Source of the DNA: JBAYZQ01 sp041672385
GTDB taxonomy: Bacteria > Spirochaetota > Spirochaetia > Sphaerochaetales > Sphaerochaetaceae
Reading direction: 5' to 3'
Length of the DNA: 22,455 bases
Assembly (NCBI GenBank): GCA_041672385.1
Contig: JBAYZQ010000019.1
Location: forward strand, 1 to 22,455
Part shown: positions 15,382-22,455 of the stretch, piece after piece
How the letters are laid out: each line of letters begins with the position of its first letter
Position numbering within the stretch: the first letter of the stretch is position 1
Position numbers and translations under genes: made by a program
The notes under the pieces: generated by a model
Databases searched by the model: none
What the model was told of the DNA's origin: nothing
Seen by the model: only the letters and a program-made list of their open reading frames with translations

Positions 15382-16485
15382 TTGATTAATTATTTTGAAG
15401 AAGGACAACTTGTAAAAACAAAGATTGTTGCAATTTATGGTGATACCATTTTTCTTGATTTAAATATGAAAAGCGAAGGTGTGCTAGACAGTGTTGAATT
15501 TGTTGGACCTGATGGTAAATTAACCGTCAAAGAAGGAGATACTATTAGTGCTTATTTCATATCTTCTGATCATGGTGAAATGCGCTTTACTACCAAGATT
15601 AGTGGTGATAAAGCCAACACCGCAGTATTAGAAAGAGCTTTTGAAACAAAAATACCAATTGAAGGAAGTGTAGAAAAAGAAATAAAAGGTGGATTTGATG
15701 TAAAAATTGGTGAAAGTAGAGCCTTTTGTCCATATTCACAAATGGGTTACCAACAAAAAGAAGAGCCAAGTTACTTTATTGGTAGAAACCTAACCTTTTT
15801 AATTCAAGAATTTAATAGAGAACAACACAATATTATTGTTTCAAATAGAGCTTTTATGGAAGCAAAAGAAAAAGAAAAGATAGAAAAGTTAAAACAAGAA
15901 TTAAAAACAGGCATGACAGTTAAAGGAACGATAATAAAACTTCAATCCTTTGGAGCTTTTGTTGAAATACAAGGAATCCAAGCATTACTGCCAATTTCAG
16001 AAATTAAAGTTGGTAGAGTTGAAGATATTGAAAAAGAGTTAAGCCTTGGCCAAGAAATTGAAGCTAAAATTTTGAGTATTGATTTAGACCATAAAAGAAT
16101 GTCTATTAGTTGCAAAGCCCTTCAAGACGATCCTTGGGATACAGTAGCAAAACGTTATAAAGTTGGAGGAAGGTATGAAGGTACTGTTTCAAAAATAGCT
16201 AACTTTGGTTTATTTGTAAATTTAGAACCTGGAATGGATGGGTTAATTTTTGTTTCAAAACTTCCTAACACAGGTGGAAATACCAATCTTGATAAAGTTT
16301 ATAAAAAAGGTACTAAGATGCCAGTCCAGATAGATGAGATTGATACAGAAGCTCGCAGGATTGCTTTAAGTCCAACTAAATCAATTGAGGAAGAAGATGC
16401 AATTAATAAGTACATGGAAAGTCAAGATGACCTTGATAATGATACTTATAATCCCTTTGCTGAACTTCTAAAAAAAAAGAAATAA
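15382..16485 (+). CDS. Four-S1-domain RNA-binding protein (RpsA-like)
   Basis: From the TTG at 15382 the protein is 367 residues. Four S1-type OB folds follow in series: EEGQLVKTKIVAI, IPIEGSVEKEIKGGFDV, GMTVKGTIIKLQSFGAFVE and GGRYEGTVSKIANFGLFVN mark their starts. The last two, with the F-G-(A/L)-F-V pattern, are the most canonical. Multi-S1 proteins bind single-stranded RNA at the ribosome or act in RNA turnover; which applies here cannot be told. It has fewer domains than the six of E. coli S1. The TTG is preferred because GAGGGG lies about 7 nt upstream and the preceding 32 in-frame codons look unlike an S1 protein; the frame could begin at 15286. Its stop lies 5 nt from the convergent tRNA gene. 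Confidence 0.87.
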   Translation: MINYFEEGQLVKTKIVAIYGDTIFLDLNMKSEGVLDSVEFVGPDGKLTVKEGDTISAYFISSDHGEMRFTTKISGDKANTAVLERAFETKIPIEGSVEKEIKGGFDVKIGESRAFCPYSQMGYQQKEEPSYFIGRNLTFLIQEFNREQHNIIVSNRAFMEAKEKEKIEKLKQELKTGMTVKGTIIKLQSFGAFVEIQGIQALLPISEIKVGRVEDIEKELSLGQEIEAKILSIDLDHKRMSISCKALQDDPWDTVAKRYKVGGRYEGTVSKIANFGLFVNLEPGMDGLIFVSKLPNTGGNTNLDKVYKKGTKMPVQIDEIDTEARRIALSPTKSIEEEDAINKYMESQDDLDNDTYNPFAELLKKKK

Positions 16486-16490
16486 ATATT

Positions 16491-16564
16491 TGAATGTGGC
16501 GGGATTCGAACCCACGGCCTCTTCCTCCGGAGGGAAGCGCTCTATCCAACTGAGCTACACATCC
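16491..16564 (-). tRNA. tRNA-Arg (anticodon CCG)
   Basis: The 74-nt minus-strand sequence folds as a standard cloverleaf. The acceptor stem pairs GGATGTG with CACATTC (one G-U). The D arm has GCTC/GAGC, the anticodon stem is CTTCC/GGAAG with loop CTCCGGA (anticodon CCG, plus-strand 16528-16530), and the T arm is GTGGG-TTCGAAT-CCCGC. The discriminator is A and CCA is not encoded. It reads the rare CGG codon. The 3' end almost touches the convergent S1-protein gene. Confidence 0.95.
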
Positions 16565-16585
16565 AAAAAGATAAACTTCTTTACA

Positions 16586-16614
16586 ATTAAGACCTTTTAT
16601 TTTTAGTTTGTCAA
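16586..16614 (-). promoter_or_regulatory. Candidate promoter for tRNA-Arg
   Basis: On the minus strand, a perfect TTGACA (16609-16614) sits 17 nt from CTTAAT (16586-16591), which is a weak -10. It lies 22 nt before the tRNA. Confidence 0.5.
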
Positions 16615-16623
16615 TAACAGGAC

Positions 16624-16657
16624 AAAAGTGAAAAATTTCAAAATATTTTTCACTTTT
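16624..16657. terminator. AT-rich hairpin with flanking A and T runs, possible bidirectional terminator
   Basis: AAAAGTGAAAAAT pairs with ATTTTTCACTTTT around an 8-nt loop, and T residues continue on the plus strand. The right arm and loop lie inside the left 95-nt repeat; the left arm lies outside it. The equivalent hairpin is therefore broken at the right copy. Confidence 0.55.
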
Positions 16658-16730
16658 TTTGTTTCTACTATATGAGATACAACACAAATATTATTAAAGC
16701 ATCAACAATCAAGGAATTACCACCTTCAAG
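16636..16730. repeat. Left 95-nt direct repeat flanking the ankyrin-gene insertion (radC 5' region)
   Basis: This matches 19284-19378 over 95 nt with no gaps and six mismatches. It covers about 36 nt upstream of the radC start and the first 19 radC codons. The two mismatches in coding sequence are both synonymous (AAC/AAT and AAG/AAA). Confidence 0.93.
16672..16730 (+). pseudogene. Truncated radC start (19 codons)
   Basis: The ATG at 16672 opens a reading identical in protein to the radC N-terminus for 19 residues (MRYNTNIIKA then STIKELPPS). The similarity then stops abruptly and the frame runs on into unrelated sequence. It is a leftover of a radC 5' end separated from its gene by the ankyrin block. 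Confidence 0.85.
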
Positions 16731-16812
16731 ATTTCTTCTATTGTTGTACAGTTACTCTTATTTTTCATTTACAATGCTAAAAATATCAATTCACTTTGTA
16801 AAATCTGATAAA

Positions 16813-19125
16813 TTACAAATACTCTGTGATACCAATCAAATTCTTATTATCATTAGCATAATCGATAGCTTTCTTATCCCCAGCTATTATTCCCGTATCG
16901 GCGCCACTCTTCAGCAAAGCAAAAATTACTTCAGAATTTGTAGTATTTTTTGCTGCATACATCAATGAAGTCATCCCAAAAAAATCTGTTTTATTGACCT
17001 CGGAGCCCGCATCAATCAGAGCGGTAATTACTTCAGGATGTGTGGTATTTTCGGAGGCATACATCAATGCAGTTTTAGCAAAACGGCCTTCAAAATTGAC
17101 ATCAGCTCCAGCTTCAAGCAAAGTGATTATAATCGCTGAGGCTGTGTCTTTCGATGTTACTATCAACAATGGGGTTCTACCATCCTCACCTACTGCATTA
17201 ACATCGACACCAGCCTCAATCAGGGCAGTGATGACATTGACACTTGCATCATTTGAAATTGCATAAAGTAACGGAGTCATTCCATTAAGACTTTTAACAT
17301 TAACATCAGCTCCTGCTTCAAGCAAAGTAATAATGGCATCCGGGTTTATGTTTTTTTCCATTGCATACAATAAAGGCGTCATACTATCTACACTATTTAT
17401 AGCATTGACATCTGCTCCAGCCTCAATCAAAGTAATAATAACTTCAAGATTCGCAGTATTTTCTATGGCATACATCAGTGAAGACATCCTATCCAACCAA
17501 TTAGAGCCGGTTCCCCGATATTTTATCCTCGCATTGACATCAGCGCCTGCTTCAATCAATTCATTGATAATCTCCAAGCTTACATCATTTGCTGTTGCAT
17601 AAAGCAAAGGTGTTACTCTCTCAGAATCTTCTACATTTACATTTGCGCCAGCAACAATCAAGGCATTAATAATTTCAAAATCCGCATTGTTTGTTATTGC
17701 ATAGACTAATGGAGTCATACCATTAAACCCATATTTAGCGTTAACATCAGCGCCCGCATTAATCAAAGAAGAAATGACATTTAAATTAAAACTATTTTTC
17801 ACACCGTACAGCAATGGGGTCATACCATCTGAATATCTTACTGTGGAACAACCTTTAGTATAAGTGCTTCTTGCATTGACATCAGCACCAGTTGCAATTA
17901 AAGCAATAACGGTATTAGGATTAGCTCCCGTCTCTAACGCATATAACAGTGGAGTCATTTTATCGTTGCCATATTTTGCATTAATATCCCCACCAGCTTC
18001 AATTAGCGTAATGATGACATCCGAATCTGCTTTATTTGCCGTTGCATATAACAAAGGCGTCATACCATCATAAGCCCGATTATTAGTCCAGTCGGGTTTA
18101 TAGGAACTTCTTGCATTGACATCGCCACCAGCTTTTATCAAAGCTTTTATGATATCAAGACCTGCATTATTTGCCGTTGCATATAACAAAGGCGTCATGG
18201 AATTCTCTTTATTTTCAGCATTGACATCCGCTCCAGCTTTAATTAGCGTGATGATGACATCCGGGTTTGCTTTGTTTTTCATAGCAAAGAGCAATGGCAT
18301 CATGCCACTGCAATCCTTTTTATTGACATCGGAGCCCGCATCAATCAGAGCGGTAATTACTTCAGGATATTTGGTATTTTCGGAGGCAACCATCAATGCA
18401 GTTTTATCACAAAAGTCTTCAAAATTTACGTCGGCACCAGCTTCAATCAAAGCAGTGATAACATCAAAGCTTGCACCACTTAATAATGCAGACATTAATG
18501 CAGTTTTAGGATAATGATATTCAAAATTTACATCGGCACCAGCTTTAATCAAAGCGGTGATGACATCGAGGCTTGCACCATTTGACAATGCATACATTAA
18601 TGGTGTCCAATTTTTATCCTCACTTATAGCAGCATTGACATCCGCTCCAGCTTCAAGCAAGGCTGAGATGATATCAAAATTAGCCTTTTTTGATGTTGCA
18701 TAGATTAATGGCGTCATGCCACTGCGATCATTTTTATTTTTATAGAAATCTGTTTTATTGGCATCAATACCAACTTTTTCAATCAGAAATAAGATGAGTT
18801 TTGGCGACGAGGAGTCTATTGCTTCAAACAGCAACTGTGTCATACGATCAACACTAATGACATTAAATTCAGCACCAGCTTCAAGCAAAGCAAGATTAAT
18901 TTTGGGATCCATATTTCTTGAAATTGCATACTGTAATGGTGTGATCCCATAAGAATTTTCACCATTGACATTTGCACCAGCTTTAATGAGTTTTGTTATT
19001 TCTGACAGACTAGCATTATTTTCTAAAGCAGAAAACAAAGCTTCGGTACGGGTAGGACCAAAACAAGAAACCAAGAGGCTTAGCATTGCAATAATCATTA
19101 TTGCTACAATTACTTTCCCTTTCAT
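16813..19125 (-). CDS. Ankyrin-repeat lipoprotein, about 20 repeats
   Basis: The 770-residue protein starts with a lipoprotein signal peptide whose lipobox is LVSC (C21), so it should be membrane-anchored after export. About 20 ankyrin repeats of 33-46 residues plus a partial C-terminal cap follow. Typical units read MTPLLYA...VITALIEAGADVNA; three (around repeats 9, 11 and 14) carry 8-12 extra residues. Ankyrin arrays bind proteins; a target cannot be inferred. Repeats 6-8 and 18-20 are near copies, showing internal duplication. Its GC content (24/60 in a sample) is higher than that of radC (18/60). It has its own promoter, GGAG before the ATG, and lies between two 95-nt copies of the radC 5' end, so it looks acquired. 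Confidence 0.92.
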   Translation of the reverse strand: MKGKVIVAIMIIAMLSLLVSCFGPTRTEALFSALENNASLSEITKLIKAGANVNGENSYGITPLQYAISRNMDPKINLALLEAGAEFNVISVDRMTQLLFEAIDSSSPKLILFLIEKVGIDANKTDFYKNKNDRSGMTPLIYATSKKANFDIISALLEAGADVNAAISEDKNWTPLMYALSNGASLDVITALIKAGADVNFEYHYPKTALMSALLSGASFDVITALIEAGADVNFEDFCDKTALMVASENTKYPEVITALIDAGSDVNKKDCSGMMPLLFAMKNKANPDVIITLIKAGADVNAENKENSMTPLLYATANNAGLDIIKALIKAGGDVNARSSYKPDWTNNRAYDGMTPLLYATANKADSDVIITLIEAGGDINAKYGNDKMTPLLYALETGANPNTVIALIATGADVNARSTYTKGCSTVRYSDGMTPLLYGVKNSFNLNVISSLINAGADVNAKYGFNGMTPLVYAITNNADFEIINALIVAGANVNVEDSERVTPLLYATANDVSLEIINELIEAGADVNARIKYRGTGSNWLDRMSSLMYAIENTANLEVIITLIEAGADVNAINSVDSMTPLLYAMEKNINPDAIITLLEAGADVNVKSLNGMTPLLYAISNDASVNVITALIEAGVDVNAVGEDGRTPLLIVTSKDTASAIIITLLEAGADVNFEGRFAKTALMYASENTTHPEVITALIDAGSEVNKTDFFGMTSLMYAAKNTTNSEVIFALLKSGADTGIIAGDKKAIDYANDNKNLIGITEYL
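16990..17077 (-). repeat. Internal ankyrin-gene duplication, copy A
   Basis: This is about 90% identical to copy B near 18319-18406, including an identical stretch of more than 30 nt. The offset of 1329 nt equals 443 codons. It reflects duplication or gene conversion between repeat blocks 6-7 and 18-19. Confidence 0.8.
18319..18406 (-). repeat. Internal ankyrin-gene duplication, copy B
   Basis: Partner of the copy at 16990-17077; see that entry for identity and spacing. Confidence 0.8.
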
Positions 19126-19167
19126 TTAACTTCTCCATATTTTTGGTAAAAAATTATATAAAAAAAG

Positions 19168-19278
19168 AAAAAAGCCCAGCATGAAGATAAATGTGTCAGA
19201 GCCTCTCTCTCAGTATTTATACCACCTGAAAAACCACAAGTCAATAATTATTTCCCACACAAATCTGGGCGTTTTTTT
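19168..19278. repeat. Inverted repeat bracketing the ankyrin promoter block
   Basis: AAAAAAGCCCAG (19168-19179) is matched in inverted form by CTGGGCGTTTTTTT (19265-19278), with one extra base. It encloses the promoter and leader and ends 5 nt before the right 95-nt repeat. It may be chance, a long hairpin, or a relic of an element end. Confidence 0.4.
19216..19244 (-). promoter_or_regulatory. Promoter of the ankyrin-repeat gene
   Basis: On the minus strand, TTGACT (19239-19244), 17 nt, then TATAAA (19216-19221). The start near 19209 gives an 84-nt leader holding a wobble-rich stem AGAGGCTC/GGGCTTTT followed by a T run, which might attenuate transcription. Confidence 0.6.
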
Positions 19279-19283
19279 CAGAA

Positions 19284-19378
19284 TTTCAAGATATTTTTCA
19301 CTTTTTTTGCTTACACTATATGAGATACAATACAAATATTATTAAAGCATCAACAATCAAAGAATTACCACCTTCAAG
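19284..19378. repeat. Right 95-nt direct repeat (start of intact radC)
   Basis: Partner of 16636-16730. This copy includes the upstream region and first codons of the complete radC gene. Confidence 0.93.
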
Positions 19379-20012
19379 TCGTCCAAGAGAAAAACTTGAA
19401 AGTTGTGGAGCATCTTCATTAAGTGATTTAGAACTGTTATGTATTATCATAGGTTCTGGAAATAAAACAAATGGGGTACAAACTCTTGCAAAAAAACTTT
19501 TAGATCTTTTAGATATGACCAGCACGGACTCTGAAATTGACATCAATGAAATTCAGAAAATTCCAGGAATAGGAAAAGCAAAAGCTACAATAATAAAAGC
19601 TTCCCTAGAATTTGGAAGAAGGCGTATTCCAATCAAAAGAAGATCAATACGTAATGCAGGAGATTTATACCCCTACATTCGTCATTATGCAGAAAGAGAG
19701 CAAGAATGTTTTCTTTGTGCATCACTTAATGGAGCTCATGAACTCATGGAAATTAAAGTAGTTTCAATAGGACTAGTAAATAGAACCTTGGTCCATCCAA
19801 GAGAAGTCTTTTCACAGCCCCTTAAAGAAAAAGCAACCTCTATTATAGTGGCACACAACCACCCTTCTGGAATCTTAGTACCCTCTGAAGAAGATAAAAC
19901 AGTAACAAAACAACTAATGGAAGCTAGCAAAATTTTAGGAATCAATCTTTTAGATCATCTAATATTTTCTCAAGAAGAATACTTTTCCCTTTTTGAGCAT
20001 GATTTAATGTAA
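19320..20012 (+). CDS. radC: RadC/YeaR-type JAB1/MPN metalloprotease-fold protein (DNA repair protein RadC family)
   Basis: The 230-residue protein is full length for RadC. It opens with the usual KELP...RPREKL...SD-ELL region. A helix-hairpin-helix (KIPGIGKAKA, 80-89) may contact DNA. The JAMM metal motif H179-x-H181-x10-D192 appears in AHNHPSGILVPSEED. The family is named after an E. coli repair mutant, but its role is unproven; many members sit on mobile elements, though this one looks chromosomal. The ATG at 19320 has no clear Shine-Dalgarno and a possible -10 (TACACT) lies directly before it, so a very short leader is likely. The promoter region and first 19 codons are duplicated 2.6 kb to the left, beyond the ankyrin gene. 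Confidence 0.93.
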   Translation: MRYNTNIIKASTIKELPPSSRPREKLESCGASSLSDLELLCIIIGSGNKTNGVQTLAKKLLDLLDMTSTDSEIDINEIQKIPGIGKAKATIIKASLEFGRRRIPIKRRSIRNAGDLYPYIRHYAEREQECFLCASLNGAHELMEIKVVSIGLVNRTLVHPREVFSQPLKEKATSIIVAHNHPSGILVPSEEDKTVTKQLMEASKILGINLLDHLIFSQEEYFSLFEHDLM

Positions 20013-20036
20013 AGCTAATTCAAAGCTTCACTTTTT
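20012..20036 (+). terminator. Weak candidate terminator after radC
   Basis: AAGCT/AGCTT forms a 5-bp stem with a 7-nt loop overlapping the radC stop, followed by TTTTT at 20032-20036. The stem is short. Confidence 0.35.
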
Positions 20037-20136
20037 CATCGTATTAATCGCTAATTTTAAACCAGTGGACAAATATTTTTTAGTGGTAAAGGATTTTTGA
20101 AATTTGTAAAACTTAGCAGAGCACTTTTGCTACCTT

Positions 20137-20172
20137 TTGCCATTATTACTGTTAAGTTCAGAATAATGGCAA
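20137..20172. other. Perfect 11-bp inverted repeat in the 20037-20355 non-coding gap
   Basis: TTGCCATTATT and AATAATGGCAA flank a 14-nt loop. No T-run follows, so it is not a standard terminator. The rest of this roughly 320-nt gap shows no credible gene. Confidence 0.6.
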
Positions 20173-20355
20173 ACATAAGCCAACAAAAATTACTAAAAAT
20201 TTCATATAACAAAACCTTTGATATAAAGAGTTAATTAATTATCTCCTCAAATATTCTAATTCCAAATATGATAGTTAATAGTACTGAGGGGACAAGTTCC
20301 AGATGAAAAATCATTATGATTTGTTAAATATTAATTTTACGGATTTAGTTAATAT

Positions 20356-21690
20356 TTATAAAAACATTGCTAAATATACAGGTAAATATAAGGTATCGCC
20401 TTCTATCTTTAAATCTTTCGTATATATTAAGATTTTCTCCTTAATTCTTTTAGAATACTTTTCAGAGAACATATCTAACGACTTATGAGCCTTATAACTA
20501 GAAGCTTTTACTTCAACAGGACATATTTTATCTTCTTTTACAATTAAGAAATCTACTTCATAATTTCGTTTTTGTATTTTATCATAAAATGTGTGAAAAT
20601 ATAGTTTATTCCCATTAGCAGCTAGAATTTGTGCAACTACATTTTCATATAAAATACCTAAATTGACAGGCAATTTGTTATTCAATAATTTTGTATAAAT
20701 TATATTATCAGTGAAATCTTTATCTTTGAAAATAAGTGTAACAAGCAACCCTGTATCTGCTAAATAAAACCTAAATTTATCTTGATTGTACATATTTGAT
20801 AGGCCTATATTGGGGTCACTAACATTATAAGATGCAACAACAGTCTTTGAGGATTTAAGTTCTGATATTTCTTCAGATATAGTATCTTTCCTGTCATTAG
20901 GGAATACACTTGAAATTTGAAAGCTAGAAGAATGCTTATTTAATTCAGAGGGTATGGCATCAAACAACGCTGAAATTTTTCCTTTTGAATCTATTTTATA
21001 AAAATCATCTTCATACAAATTGATTATATCCCTTTTTACTTGATCTACAATTTCTAAATTATTACTTTCTACATAGGCTTGGATTGATTGAGGCATTCCT
21101 CCAACCAACATGTATAACCTAAATTTTCGCATCATATTTCTGTTTTGCCCATCTCCTATAGATATTCTATTATCAAACATTTTCTTTAATAGTTTAGCTG
21201 TATCTGTATCTGTATCTTCTGTAGCCCACAAAAATTCTTCAAAATCCATAGGATGCATTTGAAGTTTTCTTTCTTCACTTGGAATTAATATATCTTTTAC
21301 ATTTTTTCGAATAGAAATTAGAGATCCCGTTTCTATATAATCAAATCTACCATCTTACACTAAAAGTTTAATAGCCTGTCTTGCAAGAGGATTAAATTGG
21401 ACCTCATCGAATATTATTACGGACTTCCTTTCGACTAAATTTACTGCATATTGTAGTTGTAATTGTAAAAAGAAGTAATCTAAATCGGATAAATCTTTAA
21501 ATAGATCTTGAATATTAGCCGAGGCATATGCAAAATCAACCATTACATGACTTGTATACTCATTTTCAGCAAACTTTTTAACAATCGTTGATTTTCCAAC
21601 TCGTCTTGCACCTTCAATTAAAAGAGCTGTTTTCCCCTTTGATTCTTTTTTCCATTCTAATAATTTAGAATAAATTTTTCTTTTAAACAT
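20356..21690 (-). pseudogene. AAA-family ATPase with DUF4143, interrupted by one in-frame stop
   Basis: The frame from the ATG at 21690 to the stop at 20356 would encode 444 residues, the normal size for this family, but codon 112 is TAA (21355-21357). Before it lie Walker A (GARRVGKST, 27-35) and Walker B (SVIIFDEVQF, 90-99). After it the same frame resumes immediately with DGRFDYIETGSLIS, then HPMDFEEFLWA, and ends in the DUF4143 and nuclease-like pattern YEVDFLIVKED...CPVEVKAS. A single GAA or AAA to TAA change would explain the break. Function of intact relatives is poorly known; they are often thought to be ATP-dependent regulators or nucleases. A restart at ATG 21258 is possible. A GGGGG Shine-Dalgarno and TATAAA lie upstream. 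Confidence 0.9.
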
Positions 21691-21729
21691 AAGAACCCCC
21701 TTTTTTTTACACTTTTATATTCTAAGATC

Positions 21730-21813
21730 ACAAATACGCACTTTTTTTATTTACTTTTTACTACAAATACGCACTTTTTATATATACAATTTATCACAAA
21801 TGCGCATTTTTTA
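21730..21813. repeat. Three 17-18-nt direct repeats at exact 33-nt spacing
   Basis: Cores ACAAATACGCACTTTTT (21730), the same (21763) and ACAAATGCGCATTTTTT (21796) start exactly 33 nt apart, with AT-rich spacers. The first copy reaches the -35 region of the likely ATPase promoter (TATAAA on the minus strand just downstream). This suggests operator sites on one face of the helix, or an iteron-like array. Confidence 0.85.
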
Positions 21814-21878
21814 AAACAGTTATATACTAATAAATTCGAATTATCTATTAATTAGATGAAGAACTATCACATACTTAT

Positions 21879-21900
21879 AATTTTTAGTTAATTAAAAATT
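21879..21900. other. AT-only perfect hairpin
   Basis: AATTTTTA/TAAAAATT with loop GTTAAT, between the repeat array and the transposase remnant. It could be a weak terminator of the transposase or chance in AT-rich DNA. Confidence 0.35.
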
Positions 21901-21935
21901 TCCCAATAAATCAAATAGTATCAAATCTATCTAAT

Positions 21936-22455
21936 TTATGATGTTGAATCTTTCCTAAGGCGAACCCTAGGTCTTTTAGAACATTCTAAGAGGACTTTAA
22001 AAATATAGCAAATTGCCTTCAGGAAAGTTGAATAAGGATAAAATTCTTTAATTTCTTCTTGCAAAGCTTAAAAGGGAGTAATTCCGTTTAGTATTTTCCT
22101 AGGATAGGAGTTCATCCAATTTTGTACTTGTTTTGATGGTCCTCTTTGTTACAGCTTCAAAATCTGTTCCTTTTGTAAGAAATTTTCTAATCATACCGTT
22201 ATGGTTTTCTTCATTCTCCTCGTTCACTAGAACCCCAGGGATGAGCAAAATATAGAGTGGTTATTGCCTTTTTTGTAAAAATTGAGTGCAATAAAGCACT
22301 AGCAAAAGAAAATTCAGATCCATTATCGAAATTCTATCAAATTCGTTATAAATCACATAATCGCTTGAGTAAATCATTTTTTTTCCACATTCTTACTTGC
22401 CCTACAACCTCTGTATTTGCCTTTGCATACAATTTATGGGTTTTATTCATAAGAT
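21936..22455 (-). pseudogene. IS30-family transposase remnant, frameshifted, runs off the right edge
   Basis: Read on the minus strand, fragments in different frames spell the catalytic half of an IS30-type DDE transposase: FDNGSEF (a D of the DDE set; about 22310-22330), YFAHPWGSSERGE, then NEENHNGMIRKFLTKGTDF in the next frame, then VQNWMNSYPRKILNGITP in another. At least two frameshifts and several in-frame stops occur, so it is inactive. An open stretch continues to a TAA at 21936, of which the last 40 codons may not belong to the transposase. The start lies beyond the window. I found no convincing terminal inverted repeat. Confidence 0.82.

Noticed and set aside
16491..16564. tRNA-Arg as the attachment site of the ankyrin block
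   Set aside because: The direct repeat begins 72 nt beyond the tRNA and contains none of it; the duplicated sequence is the radC start.
16403..16687. Minus-strand open frame across the tRNA
   Set aside because: It reads through the tRNA-Arg gene and overlaps the S1-protein gene, so it is spurious.
16672..16968. 98-codon open frame starting with the radC N-terminus
   Set aside because: Only the first 19 codons match radC; the rest runs antisense to the ankyrin gene and shows no protein character.
16994..18952. Several plus-strand open frames opposite the ankyrin gene
   Set aside because: Their repetitive sequence is a mirror of the ankyrin repeats on the other strand.
20303..20488. 61-codon plus-strand open frame after a GAGGGG
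   Set aside because: It mostly overlaps the 3' end of the ATPase pseudogene, has no recognisable features, and its spacing to the putative Shine-Dalgarno is long.
21730..21813. CRISPR array
   Set aside because: Cores are only 17-18 nt, spacers are AT-rich and about 16 nt, there are just three copies, and no cas genes are near.

Overview
The window is a low-GC chromosomal segment; hand-counted 60-nt samples give about 30% GC in housekeeping genes and about 40% in the ankyrin gene. It probably comes from a spirochaete, perhaps Treponema-like. The best clues are the ABC substrate-binding protein's signal peptide, which ends in the ANGxxE style common in Treponema and relatives, the Gram-negative outer-membrane-type proteins ending in Phe or Tyr, and the overall gene mix. 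Genus and species cannot be fixed from the sequence alone.

Layout, left to right. (1) 1-3298, minus strand: hslO (Hsp33 redox chaperone) and a fused rlmKL 23S rRNA methyltransferase, joined by an ATGA stop/start overlap. rlmKL runs off the left edge and carries an unusual repetitive Lys/Pro/Val/Glu tail. (2) 3446-5519, plus strand: a YqhD/BdhA-type iron alcohol dehydrogenase, then a Fic AMP-transferase with a VbhA-like antitoxin helix fused at its N-terminus. (3) 11283-5520, minus strand: one five-gene operon with short gaps. It holds a sugar-nucleotidyltransferase-like gene, a YitT/DUF2179 membrane protein and three paralogous secreted or outer-membrane proteins. All three start with the same short Fn3/Y_Y_Y-like domain, and the largest also carries four tandem copies of a domain I do not recognise. 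(4) 11404-11913, minus: an unrecognised small secreted protein with its own strong promoter. (5) 15165-12159, minus: a Crp/Fnr-family regulator followed by a complete NitT/TauT-type ABC importer. (6) 15382-16485, plus: a four-S1-domain RNA-binding protein, abutting a convergent tRNA-Arg(CCG).

(7) 16565-20012 is the radC locus, split by an insertion. A roughly 2.5-kb block encoding a 770-residue ankyrin-repeat lipoprotein lies between two 95-nt direct repeats. Each repeat holds the radC promoter region plus the first 19 codons, so one copy is a truncated radC start and the other belongs to intact radC. The block is more GC-rich than its neighbours and carries its own promoter. (8) 20013-22455 looks like decaying accessory DNA: a hairpin-bearing spacer, an AAA-ATPase/DUF4143 gene broken by one in-frame TAA, three iteron-like repeats at an exact 33-nt period upstream of it, and a frameshifted IS30-family transposase remnant running off the right edge.

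The most interesting items are the radC/ankyrin insertion with its regenerated gene start, the three-gene outer-membrane family with its internal repeat domain, and the phased repeats in front of the broken ATPase. No CRISPR array, riboswitch or rRNA was seen.
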